64,000 bases of DNA from Bacteroidales bacterium (lineage in GTDB: Bacteria; Bacteroidota; Bacteroidia; Bacteroidales; VadinHA17). Where the stretch lies: NCBI GenBank assembly GCA_021738535.1, contig JAIPBU010000005.1, forward strand, positions 56,503 to 120,502, read 5' to 3'. The notes under the pieces are model-generated. The model saw only the letters and a list, made by a program, of their open reading frames with translations, did no database searches and was not told the DNA's origin. The translations under genes and the position numbers were made by a program. Shown here one piece after another: positions 1 through 9,445 of the stretch (the stretch's first letter is position 1; every line of letters begins with the position of its first letter).

Positions 1-439
1 TAGTAACTTCATCACCTACCTCGCCGTCGCCCCGGGTAACTGCTGATTCAAGAACTCCATCCCTGTAACTCAGGCTAATGGATGCACCGTCGTACTTTAA
101 TTCGCATACATATTCAGGTTCCCTGCCCACCAGCCTGCTCACCCTGTGGTGGAAATCCTTTATTTCTTCTTCACTGTAGGTATTCGCAAGCGATAGCATG
201 GGGTACCTGTGCTTTACCTGTTTAAATTCCTTTGTAATATCGCTGCCTACCCTCCTTGTGGGTGAATCCGGTGTGCTCAGATCAGGGTATTTATCTTCCA
301 GTTGTGTAAGTTCCTTTAAGAGGATATCATACCGGAAGTCAGATATTACCGGATCGTTAAGTACATAATAGCGATGATTGTGTTCATTTATTTCTTCTTT
401 TAGTTTTTCTATTCTTTCTTTTGCAGCTCTTTCTTTCAT
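1..439 (-). CDS. ligA: NAD-dependent DNA ligase LigA, N-terminal part (runs off the window)
   Basis: Seals nicks in DNA using NAD+ as the AMP donor; essential for replication and repair in the cytoplasm. I translated the first 146 codons from the ATG at 437-439. The N-terminal Ia domain is visible (YYVLNDPVISDFRYD, the NMN/NAD-binding region), followed by the adenylation motif YVCELKYDGASISL, whose Lys is the AMP-accepting residue, and the start of the next motif, TRGDGEVGDEV. The rest of the gene lies beyond base 1. It follows the radical SAM gene by 22 bp on the same strand and may be its last operon member. The family call is firm; the operon link is inferred from spacing only. Confidence 0.96.
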   Translation of the reverse strand, partial: MKERAAKERIEKLKEEINEHNHRYYVLNDPVISDFRYDILLKELTQLEDKYPDLSTPDSPTRRVGSDITKEFKQVKHRYPMLSLANTYSEEEIKDFHHRVSRLVGREPEYVCELKYDGASISLSYRDGVLESAVTRGDGEVGDEVT

Positions 440-461
440 TCGAAAAATAATTATTGGTAAA

Positions 462-1574
462 TTATGCCCAGACGCCACTTACAGGTGAATCGCAAAACTT
501 GCATCGTCCGTTAACAATATTGTTTGATAATATCCTGTACCCTCTTCTTTCTAAAAGTTTCCTGCCACATTTATCGCATATGGTATCCGATGCATGTGTC
601 CCCGGGACATTACCTATATATACATGTTTAAGACCTTCCTGCCTTGCAATGTCCCAGGCCCTGTTTATGACATCCACGGGGGTAGGAGGAAGCTGTTCCA
701 GTTTATACATGGGTTGAAACCTGCTGAAATGAAGAGGTGTATCAGAGAATCCATTGCTGACCAACCACTTGCACATGTCCTTTATTTCATCAGTATTATC
801 TGTCCATTCCGGTACCATAAGATTGGTTATCTCAAGCCAGACACCGTTGTTTTTCAGTGTTTTAATGGTGTTGAGCACAGGCTCCAGTTTTCCTCCTGTC
901 AGTTTAAGGTAGGTTTTGTCGCTGAATGATTTCAGGTCAATATTTGCAGCATCAATAACCTTACTTAGTTTTAGCAATGGATCTTTATTTATGTACCCGT
1001 TTGAAACCAGGATATTTTTTAACCCTCTTTCATGGGCAAGCGTGGCAGAGTCGAATACATACTCGTAAAAAGTTACGGGTTCGGAGTAGGTATATGATAT
1101 CGACTTGCAATTATATTTCTCCGTATTTTCTACGACTGCATCAGGCATCAGGTCATAATTACGTGTATCACCCGGAGATTTCTGGGATATAGTCCAGTTC
1201 TGGCAATTCATACATGCCAGGTTACATCCGGCTGTTGCAATTGAAAAGGTAAGTGTTGAAGGCATGAAGTGATAGAGTGGCTTTTTTTCTACAGGATCAA
1301 GGTTTGCTGCACAGGGATTACCATAGGCCATTGTGTAAAGCCTGCCGTTTTTTACAATGCGATTCCTGCAGTCGCTTAATTCCCCCTCTTTAAGAACACA
1401 TTCATTAGGGCAGATATTGCACATTATACCTTTGGCTGTTTCTTCCTGGAAAAGAGCAGGCCGGTAGTTTTTCGATCTGACCTGGGGCTGAGATAATCCT
1501 GTCAGCGATGCAGGGCATAATGAAATGCCACCGGCAGTAATTAAGCATCTTCTAACAAATTCGCGTTTCTTCAT
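462..1574 (-). CDS. amrS: AmmeMemoRadiSam system radical SAM enzyme with N-terminal export-like signal
   Basis: Radical SAM protein of the family always found with Memo and AMMECR1 homologues; its substrate is unknown. The 4Fe-4S/SAM motif is CNLACMNC (C117, C121, C124). An N-terminal four-Cys segment (C52, C55, C59, C69; MCNICPNEC) and a C-terminal zinc-ribbon-like region (CDKCG ... CKFC) fit the family. The first 30 residues are unusual: KKREFVRR followed by a hydrophobic stretch and SLTGLS look like a Tat or lipoprotein-type signal, where most relatives start directly at the Cys-rich segment. It lies 12 bp behind the membrane-protein gene. Family assignment is strong; export is inferred from the N-terminus alone. 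Confidence 0.9.
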   Translation of the reverse strand: MKKREFVRRCLITAGGISLCPASLTGLSQPQVRSKNYRPALFQEETAKGIMCNICPNECVLKEGELSDCRNRIVKNGRLYTMAYGNPCAANLDPVEKKPLYHFMPSTLTFSIATAGCNLACMNCQNWTISQKSPGDTRNYDLMPDAVVENTEKYNCKSISYTYSEPVTFYEYVFDSATLAHERGLKNILVSNGYINKDPLLKLSKVIDAANIDLKSFSDKTYLKLTGGKLEPVLNTIKTLKNNGVWLEITNLMVPEWTDNTDEIKDMCKWLVSNGFSDTPLHFSRFQPMYKLEQLPPTPVDVINRAWDIARQEGLKHVYIGNVPGTHASDTICDKCGRKLLERRGYRILSNNIVNGRCKFCDSPVSGVWA

Positions 1575-1586
1575 ATATTATTCTCC

Positions 1587-4031
1587 TTACTTAAATACCT
1601 TTCCGGCAATTCTGCTGAGCTGACCTGTAATATATGAGGCAAAATTAATAAATGCAAGAATTAAAAATGTTGTTTTTATTCCGAAAAGAGGTACAAGAAC
1701 TGAAGCTATAATCAAAAAACCCAGTGCTGCACCGCAAAGGTCTGCAAAATACACTGATGATATACTGAGGCTGTCCTTGCTCTCCAGTGTAGCGCTCCTG
1801 TAGTAAGAACCGGCTACTACTGCGGGTATGAAGACAATGAAAAGTGAAAGAGAGGTGGAAAGTAAAACATTTTCCATATTCAGTAGCGGTGAAGAAATAA
1901 AAGCATAGAATATTGCAGTCAGGCCCAGTACAGGAGCTGTGTATTGCAATGCTCTTTTGTTCCTGAATATATCGAAATAGCTTCCGCTTGCCAGTCCTGC
2001 CATTGTAATTGCAATTAATAAACCTGCCAGCTGGTATATATTGCCCGCAGTGGACTGAATGAGAATAAGTGCCATTATTTCTGTGCCTGCCAGGTTGAGA
2101 GAACTTGTAAACATCGTGCGGGATTTTCTGCGGCCTGCAAAAAAGGGTAGCAGTAATATTAATCCCGCTATAACAGGGAAAATCAACCTGCCATTGCCTG
2201 CTTTCAGCATCTGGTGTTTCTGGCTGTAAAAAACAACAACAGGCCTGTTGAGACTGTTTTTGCTGATTGTACTGTCTGTTAGTTCATTAACCTGCAGGGA
2301 ATTATATTTTATAATGTCTTTACTAAGATAATACCTGTTTACATAGGAGTTTTCAATGCCTCTTTTGTCTGCTATTCCAGGTATATCGACGGACAAATCA
2401 CCCGATGAGCAAATGAGATAAACTGATTCTCCCTTAATGGGAAGAATCTCTGTGAAGTCATTTTTCAGGGTATTATATACTGAAGACAGTACACCGGTTT
2501 GTTCTTTACTTAAATATGATGATGCTCCTCCGGCCCTGAGCATGAATATGCCCTTTTCAGTTAGTATTCTTTTAATATTTGAAAAGAATTCTGTACTGTA
2601 GAAGCGACTCGATACTATGTTTTCAGGTTCAGATAGCAGAGAAATAATAACATCATAGCTGCCGCCGGTTTTTTTAACAAAACTGTAAGCATCATCACTT
2701 ATAACATTAATATCAGCTTCTGTAACTGTGTCTTTAATATCACTTGTCATGGCAAGCAGTTCGGGATCCCTTTCAAGGTATGTTATGCTTTTAATTGTCT
2801 TATACTTCCGGAGCTCGGGTAAATGATTATTCAGACCACCTGATATCAGTAATATATCAACCGGGTTTTCATGCTGTAGCATAGCATAATGGATGTTCTC
2901 TTCTCTTTGCTTAATATTTTGCTCATAAGAAATCAGGCGGTGGTTATAAAAAATACTCTCTTCACCGCCATAATTGCTTACTGCAATATTACCATATTGT
3001 GAATCCTTGCTCTTAGCTATCTTAACACTGTCAAGGATTATATTTCTTATGCCGGTATCCGGATCAGTAATCAATGCCGCTACCAGCATGAGCGAGGCAG
3101 CAACACTATAAATACCAAACCGTTGACGGCCGCTAAAAGCCCCCAGGATTATGATATACAACAATACTGAGGCTATAACTAACTGGTAATTATCAATAAC
3201 AGACCCTGCCAGCAGGGTTATCAGTATGCCTGATATCATGCTTCCTGCAGTTTCTGTTGCGAAAGAGCTTCCTGCAGTTATTTTCCTGCTGGTGGCGGAA
3301 AAATATGATAGTTTCACGAAAAGAAAAGCAGAGATAGTACAAAAAGGCAGTAATGATATGGTGGTAATAAGCAATGTAATGTAATAACCCGGGATAACTC
3401 CTTCACCTGTTAATAAGCGGGACAGTAATATTAATATTGTAAATGATAAAACAGCAGAGAGTGGAAGGCCCCAGGCCAGTGCATTTAAATTGAAGTTTGA
3501 ATTATTGCCAGCCAGTCGGGCTCCGGCAGCTGATATAATTATCCATACTGCAAAAACGGTTCCTGCGATTATTTCATACCCACCTGAAAGATTCAGTATC
3601 TCACGCAGGAATATTACCTGTATTGTCCCGCTCAGAAATCCCAGCATGATCATTAATAATCCGGGATTGCAGGGTAATTGATTATTTGATTTGACCTTTA
3701 GGGCTTCTTCATCCCTTCCCTGATCTTTTTTGAAAATGTTATAGTAGTATTGCAGGTGCCAGCTAAGATGTATCAGCGCAGTGAAAGACATTCCTGTACC
3801 GAATTCAACATGCCAGTTTAATAGTTTCTCAACTCCTTCAATATTCCATTTATAATTTGATTGAAGTGCGAGGAATATTCCTGCGCCTGCAGTAACAATA
3901 AAGGTTATTAACAGTATAATATTCCAGAATATCCTGTGCTTCCTGCGGCTTATAATGCCATACCTGCTGCCTGCCAGTGTCAGTAAATACAGTATAAGGG
4001 AAACAATACCTATTGTAACTACATGGTACAT
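1587..4031 (-). CDS. Polytopic membrane protein: DUF4405-like N-terminus, MFS-like helices and degenerate spermidine-synthase domain
   Basis: An 814-residue integral membrane protein with at least three parts. Residues 1-100 are three hydrophobic helices with His74, His88 and His92 in a DUF4405/cytochrome-b-like pattern (NWHVEFG, then HLSWH). Residues 122-325 are further helices resembling the membrane part of 'fused MFS/spermidine synthase' proteins (GFLSGTIQVIFLREI). Residues 345-545 have the spermidine-synthase fold (ENIHYAML, ILLISGG, YLERDPEL). The last 200 residues hold more membrane helices. The glycine-rich GGGDGG motif has become SGGLNN, and the catalytic Asp segment (normally DSTDP-like) reads SLLSEPE, so polyamine synthesis is unlikely. 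It sits 5 bp behind the Memo-AMMECR1 gene. Heme binding is inferred; the true role is unknown. Confidence 0.7.
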   Translation of the reverse strand: MYHVVTIGIVSLILYLLTLAGSRYGIISRRKHRIFWNIILLITFIVTAGAGIFLALQSNYKWNIEGVEKLLNWHVEFGTGMSFTALIHLSWHLQYYYNIFKKDQGRDEEALKVKSNNQLPCNPGLLMIMLGFLSGTIQVIFLREILNLSGGYEIIAGTVFAVWIIISAAGARLAGNNSNFNLNALAWGLPLSAVLSFTILILLSRLLTGEGVIPGYYITLLITTISLLPFCTISAFLFVKLSYFSATSRKITAGSSFATETAGSMISGILITLLAGSVIDNYQLVIASVLLYIIILGAFSGRQRFGIYSVAASLMLVAALITDPDTGIRNIILDSVKIAKSKDSQYGNIAVSNYGGEESIFYNHRLISYEQNIKQREENIHYAMLQHENPVDILLISGGLNNHLPELRKYKTIKSITYLERDPELLAMTSDIKDTVTEADINVISDDAYSFVKKTGGSYDVIISLLSEPENIVSSRFYSTEFFSNIKRILTEKGIFMLRAGGASSYLSKEQTGVLSSVYNTLKNDFTEILPIKGESVYLICSSGDLSVDIPGIADKRGIENSYVNRYYLSKDIIKYNSLQVNELTDSTISKNSLNRPVVVFYSQKHQMLKAGNGRLIFPVIAGLILLLPFFAGRRKSRTMFTSSLNLAGTEIMALILIQSTAGNIYQLAGLLIAITMAGLASGSYFDIFRNKRALQYTAPVLGLTAIFYAFISSPLLNMENVLLSTSLSLFIVFIPAVVAGSYYRSATLESKDSLSISSVYFADLCGAALGFLIIASVLVPLFGIKTTFLILAFINFASYITGQLSRIAGKVFK

Positions 4032-4036
4032 AAAGA

Positions 4037-5539
4037 TTACTCCTCTTCAAAAATAAAGGCTTCGTAAATGTAGATATCGGCATCTTTCCAGCCGGTCCAT
4101 CCAAGGCCTGCCTTATCCCTTGATATATGTCCCAGGAAATCCTGAATTTCCCAGTTCCTGTTATTGGCAACTTGCGGAAGAAAGGTACCTGAGCGGTAAC
4201 CTTTCTTAATATACACACCATGTTTGCCAAGAACAATATTATCAATATTATCAATTTTCCTGAGAGGGCTCAATACAGATACCTCTATTTTGACATCATT
4301 GAATTCATCACCACTGAGAGGATCAAAGCGTGTGTCGCTGAAGGCTGCTGCCCTGGCCATTTCGCTCACAGTTTTATACAGTGGATCACCAGGTGTAAAC
4401 CTCCCGATACAACCTCTGAGCTTTCCCTTTAGGTTAAGTGTCACAAAAGCCCCCAGCCGGGCTCTGATATCAGCCGGCATTTCAGAATCTTTCAGGACCG
4501 GTTTCTCTGTCTTGCCCAGCATCGAACCAATTGACTGCCTGGCAATTCGTAACAGTGTTTCTTGTCCCCTGTGACTAATGCTGAAATCACTTTTTTCTTT
4601 TTCCTGTTCCATGCCGGTAACAACAATTGAATTATATCCAACCACACCCGAATTGTCACCAAACTTTGAATGACCTGAATTTCTGTACATAATATGTTTA
4701 AACTCAAGATCATTTTCTTCCTGGCAGAGATGAAGCAGCACAAGACCTGAGGTCCATCCGCACATACTTGTTGCAAGGCCCCTGATGCCGGAGCGGCTGT
4801 TTTCCCGTATGGTTGCCAGGAAAGTGCCCGGATCTCCCGATAAAAAGGCATCGGCAGTTTTTTTGTCGAGCTTAACCGCCTCATCAAAAGGCGGATAATG
4901 ACTAAAATCACTGCTTATGATAAAAAGGTTCTTTGAATTAAAATATGGCTTTAATTCCTCCGCAATTTCCCGGCATACCTTTGTATTGTGTGTTCCTATT
5001 ATAATGGGAATTATCCTGATCTCATTTTTTAAATGGTATTGAAGGAAAGGTATCTGTACTTCCAGGCTATGCTCAGTGGTATGAGCCTCTTTGTAGTAAC
5101 TAAATGTTTTGGAGTCTCTTACAAGCTGATTGGCTGCTTCCCTGTTTACCCTGGCCACACCCAGGGGTGTTTCATAATCACCTTCAGTATAGACAGAGGC
5201 CCCCGGGAATGATACCCTGTGACTTGAGCCTATAAGGAATATATTGTCATACTGTGCATCAGGCGGAATGCATGCTATAGCTGATGCAGTAACCGTTCCG
5301 CTGAATACATATCCTGCATGTGGCGAAACAAGAGCCCGCACATTTTCATTATTTTTCAGAACCGGCTTTCCCGGGTCTGCAAGCTCGTCAAATAGTTCCT
5401 GCAATGTTCTCTTTAACTCTTTTTCTCCTGCGGGATAAAATGATCCTGCCACTGCAGGCTTCCTGTTTGTAAGTGCTTCCTGTCCTGATATAGTCATGGT
5501 CATAAACAATATTATTAGAAATCCGGGAATGGTTTTCAT
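4037..5539 (-). CDS. Memo-AMMECR1 fusion protein with signal peptide (AmmeMemoRadiSam proteins B and A)
   Basis: Two domains that are usually separate proteins are joined here in 500 residues. After a cleavable-looking signal peptide (residues 1-19), residues 25-310 form a Memo domain with the expected metal-site residues: H74 (SPHAGY), H107 (SSHR), D211/H214 (DFSHY) and C260 (SMCGW). Residues 325-500 form an AMMECR1 domain (GAFVTL ... KLRGCIGR). Memo belongs to the LigB/DODA dioxygenase superfamily; neither domain has a settled bacterial reaction. It heads a closely spaced run with the membrane protein and the radical SAM enzyme. The signal peptide suggests action outside the cytoplasm, which is inferred. 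Domain calls are firm. Confidence 0.92.
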   Translation of the reverse strand: MKTIPGFLIILFMTMTISGQEALTNRKPAVAGSFYPAGEKELKRTLQELFDELADPGKPVLKNNENVRALVSPHAGYVFSGTVTASAIACIPPDAQYDNIFLIGSSHRVSFPGASVYTEGDYETPLGVARVNREAANQLVRDSKTFSYYKEAHTTEHSLEVQIPFLQYHLKNEIRIIPIIIGTHNTKVCREIAEELKPYFNSKNLFIISSDFSHYPPFDEAVKLDKKTADAFLSGDPGTFLATIRENSRSGIRGLATSMCGWTSGLVLLHLCQEENDLEFKHIMYRNSGHSKFGDNSGVVGYNSIVVTGMEQEKEKSDFSISHRGQETLLRIARQSIGSMLGKTEKPVLKDSEMPADIRARLGAFVTLNLKGKLRGCIGRFTPGDPLYKTVSEMARAAAFSDTRFDPLSGDEFNDVKIEVSVLSPLRKIDNIDNIVLGKHGVYIKKGYRSGTFLPQVANNRNWEIQDFLGHISRDKAGLGWTGWKDADIYIYEAFIFEEE

Positions 5540-5611
5540 GATTACAAATTTGTTTGAGCCTAATAAAATTAAGAAAAGAGGAGCAGAAAATAAACACCGG
5601 GGAGGTATTTA

Positions 5612-6067
5612 TCAAATAAGAATGAGACGTTTCTTGATTATTTTGCCTGTATCATCTGTTCCGAAAATATTTACTCCGAGGCTTACGGTTGCTTCATGAA
5701 GAACATCAAGTGCAGGAGCTATGGCATCATGCATATCTTCAGCCTCCATCTCATCATATTCTTCGAGATGAAAATAGAGATTTATTATCAATATTTTTTC
5801 GGGATCATTAATCCTGGATAATATCTTGATAATTCTTGCCATCCAGATAGATGATGCTGTATTGAAGTATACAAGATTGTAGTGAAGATTGGTTTCATCA
5901 GCAGGTTTATTAATATATTCCTTCAGCCATTTCACGACAGGATCATATAACTGTGTGGCATTTTCAGGAATTGACTTGCCTTTAAGCACCAAAACTCCTT
6001 TACCGGGATCCATACTGATTTCCGGTGTGTTCTTTGTTTCTTCAATAAATAGTTTCGAAATACTCAT
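5612..6067 (-). CDS. DUF1987 / SiaC-family regulatory phosphoprotein
   Basis: A 151-residue soluble protein of the DUF1987 family, related to SiaC of Pseudomonas, a phosphorylation-switched partner of diguanylate cyclases. The characteristic segments are visible: TKNTPEISMDPGKGVLVLKG near the N-terminus, then the YFNTASS segment, which holds the Thr/Ser that is the switch site in the family. No SiaA/SiaB-type kinase or phosphatase and no GGDEF protein is nearby, so its partners lie elsewhere. The gene is 72 bp upstream of the Memo fusion on the same strand and has its own -7 element (TACTTTTG, minus strand, 6106-6113). The role is inferred from the family. Confidence 0.85.
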   Translation of the reverse strand: MSISKLFIEETKNTPEISMDPGKGVLVLKGKSIPENATQLYDPVVKWLKEYINKPADETNLHYNLVYFNTASSIWMARIIKILSRINDPEKILIINLYFHLEEYDEMEAEDMHDAIAPALDVLHEATVSLGVNIFGTDDTGKIIKKRLILI

Positions 6068-6105
6068 TTTAATTAGATCCGAAAAAACAGGTTATCATCT
6101 GGTAT

Positions 6106-6113
6106 CAAAAGTA
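6106..6113 (-). promoter_or_regulatory. Bacteroidota -7 element (TACTTTTG) for the DUF1987 gene
   Basis: Reads TACTTTTG on the minus strand, matching TAnnTTTG, 38 bp before the DUF1987 start codon. No TTG lies at the usual -33 distance, so the call rests on the -7 element and its position. Confidence 0.4.
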
Positions 6114-6247
6114 TTTATTTTTTTTCATACTGCATTTACTGTTCGTCAAAAAGTACATGCCGTATGTCAAATAACATCTGCTGTTTATATAAAACTGCCA
6201 GGCATACCAGACAAATGAAAAGATAAAGACCTTATAGCAAATTATAT

Positions 6248-6255
6248 TATCTTTG
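6248..6255 (+). promoter_or_regulatory. Bacteroidota -7 element (TATCTTTG) for argS
   Basis: TATCTTTG matches TAnnTTTG and lies 24 bp before the argS start codon. A -33 TTG is not evident. Confidence 0.5.
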
Positions 6256-6279
6256 CAGGCTGAAAATGAATAATAGAAG

Positions 6280-8067
6280 ATGATGGAAAAAACTTTAACT
6301 GAAAATGTTCTGGAGGCTGTAAAAACTCTTTATGGTAAAGAGGCAGATCCTTCAAAAATACAGGTACAGGAAACCCGGAAGGATTTCAGGGGCGACCTTA
6401 CAGTTGTGGTTTTTCCATTGCTAAGATATTCGGGAAAATTGCCCGAGCAAACAGCAGAGGAGCTTGGTGAATATATCCGGGAGAATAATGCACAGATTGG
6501 TAATTATAATGTAATAAAGGGGTTCCTTAACCTGGAGATCAGTAATGCTGCAATACTGGATACCTTCAATAAGCTTATTAAGCATGATCCGGGGTTTACA
6601 TCTGCTGATCACAGCAATGATTACACCACACTGGTGGAATATTCTTCGCCTAATACCAATAAACCTCTTCATCTTGGTCATATCCGCAATAACCTTCTGG
6701 GTTATTCTCTTGCAAGGATACTCTCAACCTGCGGACACAAGGTGTACAAGACAAATATTGTAAATGACAGGGGCATACACATATGCAAGACCATGCTTGC
6801 ATGGAAGCTCTATGGAAAGGGCAGTACACCCGCAGAAACGGGTGTTAAAGGTGATCATTTTGTAGGTGATTACTATGTAAGATTTGAAAAGGAGTACAGG
6901 AAGGAGATCAATGAACTTAAATCACAGGGTTTAAGCCAGGAGGAGGCTGCTGAAAGGTCTTCTCTTATGTCACAGGCACGTGAATTACTGCGTAAATGGG
7001 AAACAGGCGACAAGGAAACTGTAGACCTGTGGAAAAGAATGAACGAATGGGTTTATGAGGGCTTTGATACTACATATAATGCCCTTGGTGTGGATTTTGA
7101 TAAAATATATTTTGAATCGGAAACTTATAAACCTGGGCGTGAAATCGTCAGAAAAGGCCTCGATGACGGAGTATTTTATAAAAAAGATGATGGATCCGTA
7201 TGGGTAGATCTTTCTTCTGACGGACTTGACGAGAAGCTTTTACTGCGTGCAGACGGAACAGCTGTATATATGACACAGGATCTTGGTACAGCTGTACTGA
7301 GATATAAGGATTATACTTTTGATCACCAGTATTATGTTGTGGGTAATGAGCAGGATTATCATTTCCAGGTATTAAAAATCATACTGGGTAAGCTGGGTTA
7401 TGAATGGTCAGAGGGTATTCACCATTTTTCTTACGGCATGGTTAACCTGCCGGAGGGAAAAATGAAATCAAGGGAAGGCAAGGTAGTTGATGCGGATGAA
7501 CTCATAAATACAATGCTCTCTACTGCTGCAGATATGTCCGGGGAACTGGGTAAGCTCAATGATTATACCGGGGAAGAGAAGAAATCAGTTTACCGTAAAA
7601 TAGGTTTGGGCGCACTTAAGTATTTTATCCTTAAGGTTGACCCCAGGAAGAATATGATGTTTAATCCTGCTGAATCAATTGATTTTAACGGGAATACAGG
7701 CCCGTTTATTCAATACAGCTATGCCAGGATCAAATCCGTAATGCGAAAAGCTGCCGATATGGGCCTTGTCCCGGCAGATGATACAGATGGCATTGAATTG
7801 AATGCCAAGGAAAGATCACTGGTAAATATCTTAAGGGCATTCGATACACTCATTATCAGTGCAGCAGATGAACTTAATCCGGCCATAATTGCTAACTATG
7901 TATATGAGCTGTCAAAAGAATTTAACCAGTTTTACCATGATTTCAGTATACTTGGTGAAGAAAACAATATGGTAAGGATGTTCAGGCTTGCTCTCACTGA
8001 GTATACCGGTAAAGTAATTGGTAAAGCCATGTGGTTACTGGGTATTGATATGCCTGAAAGAATGTAG
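6280..8067 (+). CDS. argS: Arginyl-tRNA synthetase
   Basis: Class I aminoacyl-tRNA synthetase that charges tRNA-Arg in the cytoplasm. The 595-residue length is normal. The N-terminal additional domain is present (residues 1-110), then the HIGH motif as HLGH (131-134), with SSPNTNKP just before it and GNTGPFIQYSYARI in the later core. The KMSKS-like loop reads KMKSREGKVV. The C-terminal DALR anticodon-binding domain ends in WLLGIDMPERM. Two Met codons begin the frame (6280 and 6283); either could be used. Its own -7 element lies just upstream, and ffh follows after 41 bp. Confidence 0.98.
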   Translation: MMEKTLTENVLEAVKTLYGKEADPSKIQVQETRKDFRGDLTVVVFPLLRYSGKLPEQTAEELGEYIRENNAQIGNYNVIKGFLNLEISNAAILDTFNKLIKHDPGFTSADHSNDYTTLVEYSSPNTNKPLHLGHIRNNLLGYSLARILSTCGHKVYKTNIVNDRGIHICKTMLAWKLYGKGSTPAETGVKGDHFVGDYYVRFEKEYRKEINELKSQGLSQEEAAERSSLMSQARELLRKWETGDKETVDLWKRMNEWVYEGFDTTYNALGVDFDKIYFESETYKPGREIVRKGLDDGVFYKKDDGSVWVDLSSDGLDEKLLLRADGTAVYMTQDLGTAVLRYKDYTFDHQYYVVGNEQDYHFQVLKIILGKLGYEWSEGIHHFSYGMVNLPEGKMKSREGKVVDADELINTMLSTAADMSGELGKLNDYTGEEKKSVYRKIGLGALKYFILKVDPRKNMMFNPAESIDFNGNTGPFIQYSYARIKSVMRKAADMGLVPADDTDGIELNAKERSLVNILRAFDTLIISAADELNPAIIANYVYELSKEFNQFYHDFSILGEENNMVRMFRLALTEYTGKVIGKAMWLLGIDMPERM

Positions 8068-8074
8068 GATTTAA

Positions 8075-8082
8075 TATATTTG
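8075..8082 (+). promoter_or_regulatory. Bacteroidota -7 element (TATATTTG) for ffh
   Basis: TATATTTG lies in the argS-ffh gap, 26 bp before the ffh ATG, suggesting ffh-folD can be transcribed independently of argS. A -33 TTG at the usual distance is not seen. Confidence 0.45.
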
Positions 8083-8108
8083 ATATTGTAAATAAAAGAA
8101 GCTAAGAA

Positions 8109-9437
8109 ATGTTTGAAAATCTAACTGACAGGCTTGAGAGATCATTTAAGATGATCAAGGGACAGGGAACAATAACAGAGATCAATGTTGCAGAAACCCT
8201 GAAAGATGTAAGGAGGGCACTTCTTGACGCCGATGTCAATTACAAGATAGCCAAATCATTTACTGATACAGTCAAGGAGAAAGCTATGGGTCAGAATGTG
8301 CTCAATGCCGTTAAACCATCACAGATGATGGTTAAGATTGTGCATGATGAACTGGCGATGCTGATGGGTGGTGAAACAGAGGATATAGCACTTAAAGGGA
8401 ATCCCTGCGTTATTTTGATAGCCGGTTTGCAGGGATCGGGAAAAACTACCTTCAGTGGTAAGCTTGCCAATATGCTTAAGAGCAAGAAGGGAAAGAACCC
8501 TATGCTGGTGGCCGGTGACGTTTACAGGCCTGCTGCAATTGAGCAGCTTAAGGTGCTGGGAGATCAGATTGGGGTACCTGTTTTTACTGAAGAGGGTAAT
8601 AAAGACCCTGTTAAAATAGTAAAGAAAGCACTAAGGGAAGCCAGGAACAGTGGCAACGACCTTGTGATAATAGATACCGCAGGCCGTCTGGCAATTGATC
8701 AGGAGATGATGAATGAAATAGCAGCAGTAAGAGATGCCGCATCACCACATGAAACACTTTTTGTTGTTGATTCCATGACGGGCCAGGACGCTGTAAACAC
8801 GGCAAAAGAATTTAATGCAAGACTTGATTTTGACGGTGTGGTTCTTACTAAACTGGATGGTGATACCCGTGGCGGTGCAGCACTGTCAATCAGGGGTGTG
8901 GTCAATAAACCTATCAAGTTTATCGGTTCGGGAGAAAAGCTGGATGCGATTGATGTTTTTCATCCTGACAGGATGGCCGACAGAATACTTGGCATGGGAG
9001 ATATTGTTTCGCTGGTGGAAAAAGCCCAGGAGCAATATGATGAGAGAGAAGCCGCGGCTATGAAGAAAAAAATAGCCAGGAACCAGTTTGATTTCGACGA
9101 TTTTATCTCCCAGATAAAACAGATTAAGAAAATGGGGAATGTAAAAGACCTAATGGCAATGATTCCCGGGGCAGGCAAGGCCTTGAAAAACCTTGATATT
9201 GATGATGATGCTTTTAAAGGTATAGAGGCAATAATTCATAGTATGACACCGGAGGAAAGAACAAATCCTCCGCTTATTAACGGTAGCCGCAGGAAAAGAA
9301 TTGCAATGGGATCGGGTACAAGCGTCCAGGAAGTTAACCAGCTGCTGAAACAGTTTAATGATACAAAGAAAATGATGAAGGCTGTTTCCGGTCAGGGAGG
9401 AGCTGCAAAATTGTCTAATATGCTCAGAACAAAATAA
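8109..9437 (+). CDS. ffh: Signal recognition particle protein Ffh (SRP54)
   Basis: GTPase subunit of the signal recognition particle; binds 4.5S RNA and signal sequences and delivers ribosomes to FtsY at the membrane. The 442-residue length is typical. The N domain (1-85) is followed by the G domain with P-loop GLQGSGKTT (106-114), DTAGR (189-193) and TKLDG. The Met-rich M domain begins near residue 300 and ends in [10 protein letters not shown]; its RNA-binding segment [20 protein letters not shown] is intact. folD starts 8 bp downstream, so the two are probably cotranscribed. Unambiguous. Confidence 0.98.
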   Translation: MFENLTDRLERSFKMIKGQGTITEINVAETLKDVRRALLDADVNYKIAKSFTDTVKEKAMGQNVLNAVKPSQMMVKIVHDELAMLMGGETEDIALKGNPCVILIAGLQGSGKTTFSGKLANMLKSKKGKNPMLVAGDVYRPAAIEQLKVLGDQIGVPVFTEEGNKDPVKIVKKALREARNSGNDLVIIDTAGRLAIDQEMMNEIAAVRDAASPHETLFVVDSMTGQDAVNTAKEFNARLDFDGVVLTKLDGDTRGGAALSIRGVVNKPIKFIGSGEKLDAIDVFHPDRMADRILGMGDIVSLVEKAQEQYDEREAAAMKKKIARNQFDFDDFISQIKQIKKMGNVKDLMAMIPGAGKALKNLDIDDDAFKGIEAIIHSMTPEERTNPPLINGSRRKRIAMGSGTSVQEVNQLLKQFNDTKKMMKAVSGQGGAAKLSNMLRTK

Positions 9438-9445
9438 TAAATAAT

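Noticed and set aside
1587..4031. Annotation as spermidine synthase (speE)
   Set aside because: The glycine motif and catalytic Asp are lost and most of the protein is membrane helices.
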